The notes beneath the pieces are model-generated. The model worked only from the letters and a program-made list of their open reading frames with translations, did no database searches and had not been told where the DNA came from. Below, piece after piece: positions 44,001-53,000 of a stretch of 64,000 nucleotides of DNA. This stretch comes from an uncultured Candidatus Cenarchaeum sp. (GTDB taxonomy: Archaea; Thermoproteota; Nitrososphaeria; Nitrososphaerales; Nitrosopumilaceae): the NCBI GenBank assembly GCA_958295735.1, contig OY282369.1:2766983-2830982 (forward strand). Direction: 5' to 3'. Every line of letters begins with the position of its first letter. Position 1 is the stretch's first letter. A program made the translations under genes and the position numbers.

Positions 44001-46293
44001 GGGCAACCCGTACGCGCCGGGCCGGCAGCCCGCACCGCTCGCGTACGCGCCGGATCCCTCGCCCCCCGTCCTCGTAAAGGCGGCCTTCAACCTGGCGCCG
44101 GGCAGCGGCAACGCGGGGCGGCTCGTCATAACGTTCGACGAGGCCGCGACCGCGCCCGGCGTGCAGTCGTTCCCCGGAATGATCGAGATCCGCGGCCGGA
44201 GCTGGGGGGGCGACGCCGCGGTCACCCTGTCCGCCGCCGACGTCATATCCGTCGAGTCCGGCCGCGACGGGGACAGGACATTCGCGCTTCTCGCGTCCGA
44301 CCGGGCGCGCTCGCTGCTGGACGCGGCCGCGTTCTCGGATCCGGAGTCCACCACGCTGCTGCTGCCCGCCGGCTTCGTCACCAACGGCCGCGCGGCGCAC
44401 GCGCCGGAGCGGGCGCCGCTGGACGTCGCGCGCGATCCCGACGGCCCGTCCTTCCTGCTGGCCTTCGTGCTGGACGGCAGCTCTGTAGCCGCCGTCTATT
44501 CGGAGCCGGTGCTCGCGGTCCCCTCACACTACGCGAACATCACGGTGGACGGCGCCGCGGCAGCGGGGAACGGCGGCGGCGCCTCCGAGGCGGCCGCGTA
44601 CGGGAACAACGTGGTAGTGTCGTGGAACGCGAACGCGAGCACGACCGCCTCGGCCGGCTCCGCCGTGGGATTCGACCTGTCCGCGAACGTCACTGACGCC
44701 TTCGGGAACCCCGTCGTGAATCCCGGCGAAAAGTCCACCGGCGGGCCGGTCGGGACCGGGCAGGCCGGCAAGCGGCCCGTGCAGGTGGGCGTGTTCGCGC
44801 GCGGCCCCGCCGACCCGTCGGCCGAGGCGGCGAGGCTGGGGGCCGCCGCCTTCAACGCCGTCTCAGAGGAGCGCGGCTACCGGTTCTACGTCAGCGTGTC
44901 CGAGCACGATCTCCCGGCGGGCGCTCCCGGCGCGGCGGCGCTCCGCGGGGCGCATAACGGCGGGAGCGGCCCCTCCCTGTACGTGGGCCCGGCCTCCGAT
45001 ACGGCGCTGGCCGGCATGGCCGGGTACGCCTCGGAGAACGGCATAACCATAATATCGCACTCGTCGGCGGCGCGCCCGCTTGCCGTAGGGGGCGATCCCA
45101 TATTCAGGATGGAGCCCGGCGCGGCGCACCTGGCCAGGGTCCTCGCGACGGAGGTGGCGCGGGGCGGGTACGGCGCCATAGTCCCCGTGGTGCAGGCCGG
45201 CCTGCGCGGCCCGGATTACGGCCTGCTGGAATCGCTGGAATCGGACCTGGGGCCGCTCGGGATACCCTTCGCCGAGCCCGTCGCGTTCGCGGGGGGCGGC
45301 GGCGGCGCGGCGGCCGCGCCCATAGGGGACGCCGTGGCGTCGGCCGCCGGGAGCGGGACGGCCAGGAGCGTGGCCGTCGTGTACATGGGCTCGGACATGG
45401 AGCTCGCGGCGATGGCCGGCAGCGCGCCGGCGGACGGCCCCATACGGGAGAGGTCGGCATGGTTCGCCGCCGGCGGCGCGGGGGCCGGCGCCGGGAGCGG
45501 GGTGGCCGCGTCGCCCGCCATAACGGCCGATGCGGCGGCCATACAGCTGGCCCGCGACGTGCGGCTGTCCGCCGTCCAGTTCGCCGTGGAGCGCAATTCC
45601 ATGACGGACTACATCGACCGCATCGCGGCCCCGCGCGGCCCCGCCACGTCGGCCACGCCGGCCTACGCCGCGTACGAGGCCGTCCGCGCGCTGGGCGGCG
45701 CCCTGGTGGGGGCCGGGGGCGACCCGTCCCTCGCGCGGGGCAACGTGGCGGGCGCGGCCAACTTGGAAGGCGGCCCGCTCGGCCGCACGGGCATGGACGG
45801 GAACGGCGACCTGCGGCTGCCCGTGACGTACGGCATATGGTCCGTGTCCGATGCGGCGGCGGAGTGGGCGCGGGCACCCGAGCTGCTCCGGGGCCTGGAC
45901 GCGTGCGGGATAGACCTGGAAAAGCCGGCGCTCGCGCTCCCCTCCCTGTCCGCGGGGAGCACGAGCAGGCCGGCGCGGCAGACCGTGACGAACATAGGAA
46001 CCGGCCCGATGCCCGCGGTGTCCGTGTCCGCCACGGACTGGGCGCAGTTCCTGGGCGGCGTCCCCGTGCAGGGACTGCTGCCGTTCTCGTACACGGAGAT
46101 GGCCGTGGGCCTGGGCGGCGCCTCCCCCAGGCCGGCCGACTCTACCCCGCTGGCCGCGGGCACCGAGATACCGGGCGGGACGCCGCCGGGCGGCAGCGTG
46201 GACGTCGACTTCCGGATCAACCTGGGGGGCCTGGACGCGCTCGAGGCCGACTTCATATCGCAGACCGTCACGTTCGTCGTCAACTGCTCCTAG
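31990..46293 (+). CDS. Giant secreted NHL-propeller/Ig-like/periplasmic-binding-like protein (paralog B)
   Basis: 4767 residues if the in-frame ATG 31990 is used. The usual start is missing: where D has GTG (61697), B has GGG, and no start codon lies between the G tract and the signal peptide (RRPPAAALVAAAALLAACAA...AHADD). Five propellers inserted in Ig-like domains lie at about 32366-33180, 33765-34515, 34800-35560, 36150-36910 and 39955-40790. Between and after them run Ig-like domains with the FTVTFSENVTGFNASGIEIS signature. SwmB-like domains (about 43390-44760), the periplasmic-binding-like domain (44770-45940) and the beta tail ending VVNCS close the protein. The last 2.9 kb is almost the same as in A and C. 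The same DACG and terminal Cys are present. Export is predicted only if translation enters the frame upstream, so B could be in an off state or mis-sequenced at the G tract. A surface ligand-binding or adhesive function is inferred. Confidence 0.88.
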   Translation: MRAGAAGRDPPRDAAPGRGGGGGGRRTAGAHAPLTGIPGRHGSRRPPAAALVAAAALLAACAAAAAAPQAHADDHPLTVEISTGEGSLTNLTTVPFAAKFSRPVDASTLDASDFNVTSGEVRDLRPALHLNATVGGAGPGQLSSPGGVAVDDSSGTIYVASTGHGLVKIFGPDLGHVANLSGFPNPHGVEVDGSGSVYVADAGGSVRVFDSDLNETGIINASSVPAQNFGPRDVAVDASGTIYVADSSNGKVSAFHPNRTHAADLPGQHAPDNPRSIAADGPGRIYVASAAAGNATVQIFHPNRTHAAAHPGPFVDPQGVAAGGSGSVYVADGGPGNGSGRVHVTDAAGGVLTFDPAGTPIAALPGTFRPSAVAADGSGRVYVADRGNSRVHVLDHVYRFDVAGAAEGRLEVSLPAGSVRDGAGNGNAASNATSIRIDTERPIPTISAALPGPTNASTISFTVDFGEGVAGFAPDDIVLSNTTAHGGVENFANASAGAYGFDVSPTRDGTILVDVPEGAAEDAAGNPSAEAARYSVERDATPPAPAIAPAAPGPTGLQVVPFTLEFDEPVSATPLEASIDASNGTVQDMRIAPQHSATFGGSGSGGVQFNQPYGVAVGSSGNIYVADRQNHIVQVFDSSRNHTATIDNSFNSPSGVAVDGSGNVYVANTFAGHVQVFDSSGNYVANLPGQLSFPFGIAIDGSGNIYVAESEGTSVAVFDSDRNRLPALAGLDRPRGVAVDGSGSIYVAEWGGRSVAVFDPDRNRLPDLQGSFNRPSGVAADGQGNIYVADPLSNRVWIFDSDRSHVADLPGPLRRPYGVAADGQDSIYVADRDTGTVRIFSAAYAFGVADAADGQALTVRMPAGRVQDRAGNANEDSNPASIRIDRTGPVPTVSTAEQNPTDAETVGFLLRFDEDINDATLAAPDMSASSGTVQGPRAAPQINSTFGARGPGSGPFDGPAGVAAGGPSGRVYVADAGNASVGIFDSAGNYEGALPGPFASPAGVAVDASGGIYVADSGAGRIRIFDPEGRPAGAIDGQLVSPRGVAVDGSGRVYVADAGNASVRIFDHAREHAGDLPGPFGSPSGIALDGSGRIYVADAGNAGVRIFDRDRGHAGDLPGPFGGPSGIALDGSGRIYVADNGSVRMFDRARAPAGDLPGPLAGPSGIALDGSGRIYVADNGSRVVRVFDTAYAFNVTGPGDTQNLTVSLPAGRVLDAAGNGNEESNTVGIYVNRTGRTPAVSSAQQSPTNAETIRFAVEFGDAVTGFNASDVELSGTAGRGGVENFMNASATAYSFEVSPASDGTILVDIPEGAALSAQGRPSYAADRFYMEYDGTPPVPRVAAATDGPTNLAAVPFSMAFSEPVNASTLEASDVDASPWNATDLRGVWPRGADIGSYGTGADELKSPHGVAVNASGHAYVADTGNDRVSVFNGTGHVAGHISASFGAPIDVAVGGPYGRVYVADSVGNKVWVFNSTWHHVHDIRNSFDAPSGVAVDSSGNVYVADRYKDRVHVFDHAWKYARDVGGPYNDPNGVAVDSSGRVYVADSNNNTVHVYDAAGQRVANITNSFNYPFAVDVDPAGNVFVADAFNNRVAVFDSARQHVANLTRSFSVVTGVGVDPSTGGVYASGRDNHRVTLFDAAHAFDVAGAAEGRLEVSLPAGRVLDMAGNPNVASNAAGILIDRTAPTPTVALSGPADASTINFTVTFGENVSGFELADIVLSGDAMPGDAYNLATYDNMTYNFSAAPAENGTVAVAIPENAAADSAGNGNEAAQLSTAYSGAPAIAPVPTVTADAQQDPTSESPIGFTVTFSRNVTGFDASGIEITGAATGIDAGSFAAVNATTYTFAVSPSTDGTVTVDIPAGAAAGEAYGTASGAAARFSVQYAAAPVPTITSAAGPGPTSESPIGFTVTFSKNVTGFDASGIEITGAATGIDAGSFAAVNAATYTFAVSPSTDGTVTVDIPAGAAAGEAYGTASGAAARFSVQYNGAVPVPTITSGAGPGPTAESPIAFTVTFSENVTGFNASGIEISGSAGAGAAADGFDNATATTYTFTVSPAADGTVTVDIPAGVARDADGNGNEAARFSIQYNGAVPVPTITSGAGPGPTSISPIAFTVTFSENVTGFNASGIEISGSAGAGAAADGFDNATATTYTFTVSPAADGTVTVDIPAGVARDADGNGNEAARFSVQYNGAVPVPTITSGAGPGPTSISPIAFTVTFSENVTGFNASGIMISGSAGAGAAADGFDNATATTYTFTVSPAADGTVTVDIPAGVARDADGNGNEAARFSVQYNGAVPVPTITSGAGPGPTAESPIAFTVTFSENVTGFNASGIEISGSAGAGAAADGFDNATATTYTFTVSPAADGTVTVDIPAGVARDADGNGNEAARFSVQYNGAVPVPTITSGAGPGPATESPIAFTVTFSENVTGFNASGIEISGSAGAGAAAANFDNATATTYTFAVSPSTVGTVTVDIPAGVARDADGNGNEAARFSVQYTGAVPVPTITSGAGPGPTSISPIGFTVTFSENVTGFNETGIMISGSAGAGAAAANFDNASAPTYAFDVVPASDGTVRIDIPAGAARDADGNGNEAAAGLSVVLDTAGPAAAVAPAQAGPTGLAAVPFAVKFSEGVNASALDESDIAASSGTVQDLRMVLRYNRTIGGENSPSADPGKFNRPFGLAVDGSGYLYVAEMAGKRIQVFDPAGNYSATFGGPAADPDDPEPGRFQNIRGIAVDASSGRIYAADPAGDRVLVYGHDGEYLADLPGAPETPVALAVNASGHVYVSNAGNGTVQIFDSSGNWAAALNGTFDGPRGVAFGGPAGLVYAADRDNGRIRVFDLNGMPAGDFGTNGSGAGQFIRPVAVAVDDLAGRIYVAERGNQRVQVFDSNWSHASYLSGFPNALDNPRAVAADAPSGRVYVADTEHHRVLVFDAAYEFSVANPDDRQTLNVSLPAGRTRDAAGNDNAESNTASIEIDRTRPIPTVATSGPADSATINFTVTFSEDVTGFNASGIELSGSADPYRVANFAPVNSTTYTFYAAPAYNGTVIVGIRENAAEDDAGNGNVAAQFSVNFTGASPFPVPTITSGAQPGPARVSPIAFTVTFSENVTGFNETGIMISGSAGAGATVDDFVNDSARTYTFDVEPTSAGIVLVDIPEGAAVDSDGNGNEAAAQFSILYTGALPVPTITSAAQPGPARVSPIAFTVTFSENVTGFNETGIMISGSAGAGAAANFSGSATTYTFDVAPSTVGTVLVDIPAGAARDADGNGNEAAAQFSILYTGALPVPTITSAAQPGPARVSPIAFTVTFSEDVTGFNASGIKISGSAGAGAAVDDFVNASARTYTFDVAPSTVGTVLVDIPEGAAVDSDGNGNEAAEQFSIEYTGALPVPTITSAAQPGPARVSPIGFTVTFSEDVTGFNETGIMISGSANPGNATSFVNASARTYTFDVAPSTVGTVLVDIPGGAARDADGNGNEAAEQFSIRYTGTVPVPTITSDAGPGPATESPIAFTVTFSEDVTGFNETGIMISGPAGAGAAVDDFVNASARTYTFDVAPSTVGTVLVDIPGGAAVDSDGNGNEAAEQFSIEYTGALPVPTITSGAGPGPATESPIAFTVTFSENVTGFSASGIEISGIASGIDAGSFDPVNATTYAFTVSPTTNGTVTVDVPANVAADAGGNNNTAAAQLSIEYNGAPPAPAAAPVPTITSGAGPGPATESPIAFTVTFSENVTGFSASGIEISGIASGIDAGSFDPVNATTYAFTVSPTTNGTVTVDVPANVAADAGGNNNTAAARFSIEYNGAPPATQLAVESAAITGPHTITIRYDADADADGSAYGPIVVGGTPRSATLAGAGTDTHVLQFGGDPAARDATGSMAINQTAVTDPAGRPLGNDATYQLELADGQAPALASAVLDLTAGENGLLTVTFDEAAAAAPDAPLSGGDIVVRGDGGEVALSGSDVPSVASGRAGGTEFALDISGAKRIELNAADLGPAAIELPEAFVSDAPGNPYAPGRQPAPLAYAPDPSPPVLVKAAFNLAPGSGNAGRLVITFDEAATAPGVQSFPGMIEIRGRSWGGDAAVTLSAADVISVESGRDGDRTFALLASDRARSLLDAAAFSDPESTTLLLPAGFVTNGRAAHAPERAPLDVARDPDGPSFLLAFVLDGSSVAAVYSEPVLAVPSHYANITVDGAAAAGNGGGASEAAAYGNNVVVSWNANASTTASAGSAVGFDLSANVTDAFGNPVVNPGEKSTGGPVGTGQAGKRPVQVGVFARGPADPSAEAARLGAAAFNAVSEERGYRFYVSVSEHDLPAGAPGAAALRGAHNGGSGPSLYVGPASDTALAGMAGYASENGITIISHSSAARPLAVGGDPIFRMEPGAAHLARVLATEVARGGYGAIVPVVQAGLRGPDYGLLESLESDLGPLGIPFAEPVAFAGGGGGAAAAPIGDAVASAAGSGTARSVAVVYMGSDMELAAMAGSAPADGPIRERSAWFAAGGAGAGAGSGVAASPAITADAAAIQLARDVRLSAVQFAVERNSMTDYIDRIAAPRGPATSATPAYAAYEAVRALGGALVGAGGDPSLARGNVAGAANLEGGPLGRTGMDGNGDLRLPVTYGIWSVSDAAAEWARAPELLRGLDACGIDLEKPALALPSLSAGSTSRPARQTVTNIGTGPMPAVSVSATDWAQFLGGVPVQGLLPFSYTEMAVGLGGASPRPADSTPLAAGTEIPGGTPPGGSVDVDFRINLGGLDALEADFISQTVTFVVNCS
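32047..32061 (+). repeat. Poly-G tract (15 G) at the start of gene B
   Basis: The longest of the giant-gene tracts and three G longer than the equivalent tract of D, so B and D keep the same frame relations. Confidence 0.85.
37960..39485 (+). repeat. 306-bp tandem repeats inside gene B
   Basis: Five nearly identical 306-bp units, each one 102-residue Ig-like domain joined by GAVPVPTIT. The phase is set by the identical gtggcgcgtgacgcggacgg segments at about 38205, 38511, 38817, 39123 and 39426. Some units differ by only a handful of bases. Flanking units are more diverged. Confidence 0.9.
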
Positions 46294-46865
46294 CCGGGGC
46301 CGCCTCCCGCGCCCCGCCGGCGGCGGGAGCCCGCGATCCGGCGTGCGCATCCCTGCAGCATTTTTCCGCCGCGCGGCTGCCCGGGCCGCCCGCCGCGCCG
46401 CGGCCGGCCCGCCCCGATCCTCCCGCGCGCTCGCCTCCCCCGCCCGCCGCATCGATCCCGCGGCGGACCATGCGGGCGAGTTCTCGAGCCCCGCCTCCGC
46501 GCGCGCGCACACGGCCGGCCCGCGCGCCGCGCATCTTCCCCGCCCATGCGCCCAGCTACCCGAACGACTTCGCGGACTTCGCGGCGGGCGGGCTGCCGCG
46601 CGTCCGGGCCGCCCGGCGCCGCCGCCGGGATCCGAATGCCCGCCTGCGCGGATCCTCGCGCGGCGCGGCAGTTTCGGGCGGCGCGGGCCCGCGCCCGAAA
46701 ACCGCGCCCGGGATCCGCCGGATCGGGGCGCCGCCCGCGGGCCGCCGGCGCCGCGGGAACCGATCCGCCCGCCCGACGAATCCCGGCCGCTTTGGCGCCC
46801 GGCCCGGCGCGGGACGGGGGCGCATTTCCAACCGCGTGGGTGCGCGCAACCGCGTCATGGGGGGA
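46294..46865. other. Gene-free spacer between B and C
   Basis: 570 bases, GC-rich. The right half (46600-46865) carries the block also found at 26580-26772 and near 30040-30090 (gatccgccggatcggggcgc, gcgccgcgggaaccgatccg). No gene is seen. The long C frame stays open through part of it only because stop codons are rare here. Confidence 0.6.
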
Positions 46866-46873
46866 TTTATCTA
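46866..46873 (+). promoter_or_regulatory. TATA box of giant gene C
   Basis: tttatcta followed by ccggcggggcgccgggcgcg, 29 nt before the leader ATG 46895. Confidence 0.85.
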
Positions 46874-46894
46874 CCGGCGGGGCGCCGGGCGCGC

Positions 46895-47026
46895 ATGCTG
46901 CCGGAGCTGGACGGCCGGGAGGCGCCCGCCTCGGAACCCGCGCGCCGGCCGCCGGGCGCGCCCGCCCGCGGGAAGCGGCCCCTGGCCGGGACCGCGGGGG
47001 GGGGGGGCGGGGATCCGTGCCGCTGA
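46895..47026 (+). CDS. Leader reading frame before giant gene C
   Basis: 43 codons starting MLPELDGREAPASEPARRPP, related to the MPTELGG leaders of B and D but without the internal duplication. It crosses the 10-G tract and stops at TGA 47024-47026, seven bases beyond the GTG (47017) of gene C. Leader stop and giant start therefore overlap, which would suit termination-reinitiation coupling as well as frame switching by the G tract (+1 joins the two). Confidence 0.55.
   Translation: MLPELDGREAPASEPARRPPGAPARGKRPLAGTAGGGGGDPCR
46998..47007 (+). repeat. Poly-G tract (10 G) at the start of gene C
   Basis: Shortest of the four tracts. It is followed by cggggatccGTG. Confidence 0.8.
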
Positions 47027-50000
47027 CGGGAACCGCGGGCCGCTCCGGATCCCGGCTGCCGCCCGCCGCGGCCCTGATCGCGGCGGCCCTCCTCGCGTGC
47101 TTCGCCGCCGCGGCCGCGCCGCCCGCCGACGGCCAGCTGGCCGCTACCGTGTCCACCGATGCGGCCGACCCCACCGCCCTGCGGGAGGTGCCCTTCGTCC
47201 TGGCCTTCAACAGGACCATAAACGCGTCCACGCTGGAGGCCTCCGACATCGAAACTACCTCGGGGACGGTGCGGGACCTGCGGAACTCCTGGGTGCACGG
47301 CGCGGACTTTGGCGGCAACGGCTCGGGTGACGGCCAGCTTGACAAGCCGCACGGCGTGGCCGTCGACGGCGCGGGCCGCGTGTACGTGGCCGACGAGGGC
47401 AACGGCCGCGTCTCCGCGTTCGACAGGGCGGGCAACCACCTCGGCCACGTGGGCGGCCCGTTCTTGAGGCCGGAGGACGTGGCGGCGGGCGGCCCGCACG
47501 GCCGCGTGTACGTGGCCGACACCGGCAACCACACCGTCCGCGTGTACGACGCCGCGTGGCGCCACGTCCACGACATCAACTACACCACGCCCGGCAGCCA
47601 GTTTGACACGCCCAGCGGCGTGGCCGTCGACTCCTCGGGCAACGCGTACGTGGCCGACAGGCTCACGCACCGAGTCTACGTGTTCGACCGCGAGTGGCAG
47701 TACGTCCGCGACGTCGGCGGCCCGTACGACCAGCCGAACGGCGTGGCCGTCGGCTCCTCGGGCGCCGTGTACGTGGCCGACTCGGGGAACCACACCGTCC
47801 GCGTGTACGACGCCGCGGGGCGGCACGTCGCCGACATCGAGGACTCGTTCGCCTACCCGTTCGCCGTGGACGTGGACCCCGCGGGCAACGTGTTCGTCGC
47901 CGACGCTTTCAACAGCCGCGTCGCCGTGTTCGACCCCGCGCGGCAGCACGTCGCCAACCTCACCCACCCCTACGACCCGCTCCGCGTCGTGACCGGCGTG
48001 GCCGTTGACCCCGCCACGGGCGACGCGTACGCGGCCGGCCGGGACAACCACCGCGTCTCGGCATTCGACGCGGCGTACGCATTCGACGTGGCGGATCCGG
48101 CCGACGGGCGGATCCTCAGCGTGAGCCTGCCGGCCGGCCGCGTGCAGGACCTGGAGGGAAACTGGAACGAGGCCTCCGGCCCGGCGAGCATCGGCGTGGA
48201 CAGGTCGGGCCCCGCGCCCAACGTCACCTCCGCGCTGCCGGGCCCCACAAACGCCGCGACGGTCGGCTTCCTGCTGAGCTTCGACGAGGACATCGACGCC
48301 GCGACCCTCGACGCCTCGGACATCGAGACGACCTCGGGGACGGTGCTGAACGTGCGCGCCGTGCCGCGGCCCCACGCGGACTTTGGGGGCAACGGCACGG
48401 GCGACGGCCTGTTCGACGGGCCGTACGGCGTGGCGGTCGGCGGCCCGTCCGGCCGCGTGTACGTGACCGACCACGAGAACGACCGCGTCCAGATCTTCGA
48501 CTCCGGGGGGCGCTATTCGGGCGCGCTCCCCGGCCCTTTCGACGGGCCGTACGGCGTGGCGGTCGACTCCTCGGGCAACGTGTACGTGGCCGACTCGAGG
48601 AACAACCGCGTCGTGGCCTTCAACTCCACGGGGCACAGGATCGAGAACATGACCAACTCGCTCGACGGCCCGAGCGGCGTGGCCGTCGACTCCTCGGGCA
48701 ACGTGTACGTGGCCGACACGTTCAACGGCCGGATCCAGATATTCGACTCCGCGAGGCGGCCCGCCGGCGCCATCCCCGAGCCGTCCTCCTTCCCGTACGG
48801 CGTGGCGGTCGGCGGCCCGTCGGGCCACACCTACGTGGCCGACGCCATCAACAACCGCGTCCGCGTGTACAACTCCACGGGGATGCGCGTCGGCGACATT
48901 TCCGACCCGTCCGACCCGCTCAACTTCCCGTCCGGCGTGGCCGTCGACTCCTCGGGCAACGTGTACGTGGCCGACACGTACAACGACCGCGTCCGGGTGT
49001 TCGATTCCTCCTGGAACTACACCGGCGACCTCCACGGCCGGTTCGACAACCCGATAGGCGTGGCGGCCGGCGGCCCGTCGGGCTACACCTACGTGGCCGA
49101 CACGTACAACGACCGCGTCCGGGTGTTCGACGCGAGGGCGTACGGGTCGGACACGGCGGCGTACGGGTTCGACGTGGCGGATCCCCGCGACGGGGAGAAC
49201 CTGACGGCGGTCCTGCCGGCCGGCCGCGTGACGGACCTGCTGGGGAACCCGAACGGGAGGCCCGGCTCGGCGAGCATCCTCATAGACAGGACCGCCCCCG
49301 AGCCCGCCGTGAGCTCCGCGCTGTCCGGCCCCACGGCCGCCACCACGATCCGGTTCGCCGTGGAGTTCGGCGAGGACGTCGACGGGTTCGGGGCCGCGGG
49401 CGTCGCGCTGTCCGGGACGGCCGCGCCCGGCGGCGCCGGGAACTTCACGGGCGCCGGCGCCTCGTACTCGTTCGACGCCTCGCCCACCATGAGCGGGACG
49501 ATACTGGTCGACATACCGCGGGGCGCGGCGCGCGATGCGGCGGGCAACCCCAGCAACGCGTCGGCGCGCTACCGCGCGACGCACGACGCCACGCCCCCGG
49601 CCCCGTCGATCGCCCCGGCGGCGCGGGACCCCACCGGCCTGCTGACTGTGCCCTTCTCCCTCGCCTTCGACGAGCCCGTGGACGCGGCCACGCTGGAGGC
49701 CGCCGACATTGAAATAACCTCGGGGACAGTCGAGAACCTGCGGGGCGCCTGGCCGCGCGGCGCCGCCCTCGGCGGCCCCGGCGCCGGCGACGGCGAGCTG
49801 GACCAGCCGCACGGCGTGGCCGCGGACGGCGCGGGCCGGATATACGTGGCCGATGCCAACAACCACCGCGTCTCCACGTTCGACGGGACGGGACGCCACC
49901 TCGGTTACGTCGGCGCCGCCGGCGACTTTTCATACCCGCAGGACGTGGCGGCGGGCGGCCCGTACGGCCGCATATACGTGGCCGATGCCGGCAACGACCG

Positions 50001-53000
50001 CGTCCGCGTGTACGGCCCCGCGGGGGACCACGTGCACGACATTGAAAACTCCTTCGTCTACCCGTCCGGCGTGGCCGTCGGCCCCTCGGGCCGCGTGTAC
50101 GTGGCCGACGGGCTCGGCGGCCGCGTCCACGAGTTCGACCACGCGTGGCGGCACGCCCGCGACGTCGGCGGCCCGTACGACCACCCGAACGGCGTGGCCG
50201 TGGACGGCTCGGGCCGGGTATACGTGGCCGACTCGAACAACGCCACCGTCCGCGTGTACGGCCCCGCGGGGGGCCACGTCCGCGACATTTACGGGCAGTT
50301 CGACTACCCGTCCGCCGTGGACGTGGACCCCGCGGGCAACGCGTACGTGGCCGACCAGAACAACGGCCGCGTCCGGGTGTTCGACCCCGCGGGGCGGCCG
50401 GCAGCCAACCTGACCGTGCCGTCAGGCGCCGCATCCGGCGTGGCCGTCGATCCCGCCACGGGCGCCGTGTACGCGGCCAGCAGGGACGGCCACGCGGTCT
50501 CCGCGTTCGATGCGGCGTACGCCTTCGACGTGGAGGGGCCGGACTACGGGATCCTCAACGTCAGCCTGCCGGCCGGCCGCGTCGACGACCTGGCCGGGAA
50601 CGGCAACGCCGGGTCCAACGAGGCGGGCATCGGCATAGTGAGGGCCCCCGTCCCCTCGATAACCACCGAGCACGGGAGCCGGACCGGCGCGGAAAAGATC
50701 GCCTTCCGGCTGGAGTTCGACAGGGCCATGAACGCCTCGACCCTCGGCGCCTCCGACATCGAGGCCTCCTCGGGGACCGTGCAGAACCTGCGCCCGCTGT
50801 TCCGGCACGAGGCGACCTTCGGCGGCCACGGCTCGGGGGAATACCAGTTCAACCGCCCGATCGGCGTCGCGGTGAACGCCTCCGGCTACATATACGTGGC
50901 CGACAGCCAAAACCACCGCGTCCAAATATTCGACCAGGACAGGCGGTTCGCCGACAGAATCTCGGGCCCCCAGCTTTACCGGCCGACCGGCATCGCGCTG
51001 GACGGCTCGGGCCACGCATACGTGGCCAACAACCGCTATACCCACAACAACGTACCGGTCTTCGACGCCGCCTTGCAGCGCGTCGGCGCCATCGACCGCC
51101 ACGCCCCCCCGGGCTCGTTCAACCAACCGTACGGCGTGGCAGTCGACGGCTCGGGCCACGCATTCGTGGCCGACAGCCGAAACGACCGCATCGCGGTATT
51201 CGATTCCTCCCGGCAGTACGTCCGCAACATCACCGGCGGCCTCGACCGCCCGGCCGGCGTGGCGGCGGACGGCTCGGGCCGCGTATACGTGGCCGACAGC
51301 CGAAACGACCGCGTCGCGGTATTCGACAGCGCGGGAAACAGCATCGCCAACGTCACCGAAAGAATCGACGAACCGTACGGCGTGGCGGTAGACGACGCGC
51401 TGGGCATCCTGTACGTGGCCAGCGCGGACTCGGGCATCCAGTTCTTCAACTCCGCCTGGGACCGCATCGGCCACGTCCCCGGATCATTCAACAGCCCGCG
51501 GGGGGTGGCCCTGGACAGCTCGTCAGGCAGCCTGTACGTGACCAGCCATACCGGCCACCAACTCCACGCGTTCAACGCGAGCGCGTACGCCTTCGAGGTG
51601 GCGAACCCCGGCGACCTGCAGGACCTCACCGTGGGGATGCCGGCCGGCCGCGCGCGGGACGCGGCGGGAATAGGGAACGAGGCGTCCGGCACGGCGAGCA
51701 TATTCATAAACAGGACGGGCCCGATCCCCGTCGTCGGGTCGCCGCACCCCGACCCGACCGGCTCCCCGACCATCCGGTTCACGGTGGAGTTCGGCGAGGA
51801 CGTCGACGGGTTCGCGGCCGACAACGTCACGCTGTCCGGGACGGCAAACCACGGCGGCGTCGAAGGCTTCGCGGGCGGCCCCGCCTCGTATTCTTTCGCC
51901 GTCTCGCCCGCATCCGACGGGACGATACTGGTCGACATACCCGCGAACGTGACGCGCAGCGCGGCGCTGGGCAACTTCAACGACGCGGCGGAGCGGTTCT
52001 CCATGACGTACGACAGCACGCTCCCGACCCCGGACGTCACTGCCGCGCAGGCGAGCCCGACCAACGCCACGACGATCAGCTTCCAGGTCGCGTTCACCAG
52101 GCACGTCACCGGGTTCGGGGCGGGGGACGTCGTGATCTCGGGCAACGCCACGCACGGCGGCGCCGAGAACTTCGCGGGCGGCGGCGACTCGTACTCGTTC
52201 GAGGTCTCGCCGACGTCGGACGGCATCATACTGGTCGACATACCGGAAGGCGCGGCGCGGAACGGGACCGCCAGCAGCGCCGCGGCGGCGCGGTTCTCGA
52301 TAGAATACGACGGCACGGCCCCGGCCGCGAACGTCACGGCCGCGCAATCCAGCCCGACCAACGCCACGACGATCGCGTTCACGGCGAACTTCACCGAGCC
52401 CGTGTACGGGTTCGCGGCGGGGGACGTCGTGCTCACGGGCGCCGCCCCCGGCATCGACGCGGGCAGCTTTGCGGCCCTCAACGCCACGACGTACAGGTTC
52501 GACGCCTCGCCCGCGGGCAACGGGACGCTGCACGTCGACATACCGCAAGGCGCGGCGCGGGACGGTGCGGGAAACGGCAACGCCGCGGCGGGGCGGTTCT
52601 CGATAGAGCACGACGGGAAGCCCCCCGTCCCGGAGATCACGTCCACGCGGAGGAACCAGACCAGCGCCGCGACGATCGACTTCGCCGTGGACTTCGGCGA
52701 GAACGTCACCGGGTTCGGGGCGGCCGACGTCGTCCTGTCCGGGACGGCCAACCGCGGCGGCCTGGAAAACTTCGCGGGAGGCGGCGACTCGTACTCCTTC
52801 GACGTCTCGCCCGCATCCGACGGGACGATACTGGTCGACATACCGCAAGGCGCGGCGGAGGACGCGGCGGGCAACCCCAGCGGGGCGGCGGCGCGGTTCT
52901 CCATCGCGTACCGCGGCACGCCGCCCACGCTCGTCACCTCCGAGCAGCCCGACCCGACCAACGCCCCGACCATCCGGTTAGCGGTGGAGTTCGCCGGCGG

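Noticed and set aside
46546-47016. Upstream start for gene C
   Set aside because: The frame is open from 46546 but the extra 157 codons are Arg/Pro/Ala noise across the promoter and TATA box. The GTG at 47017 aligns with the start of A.
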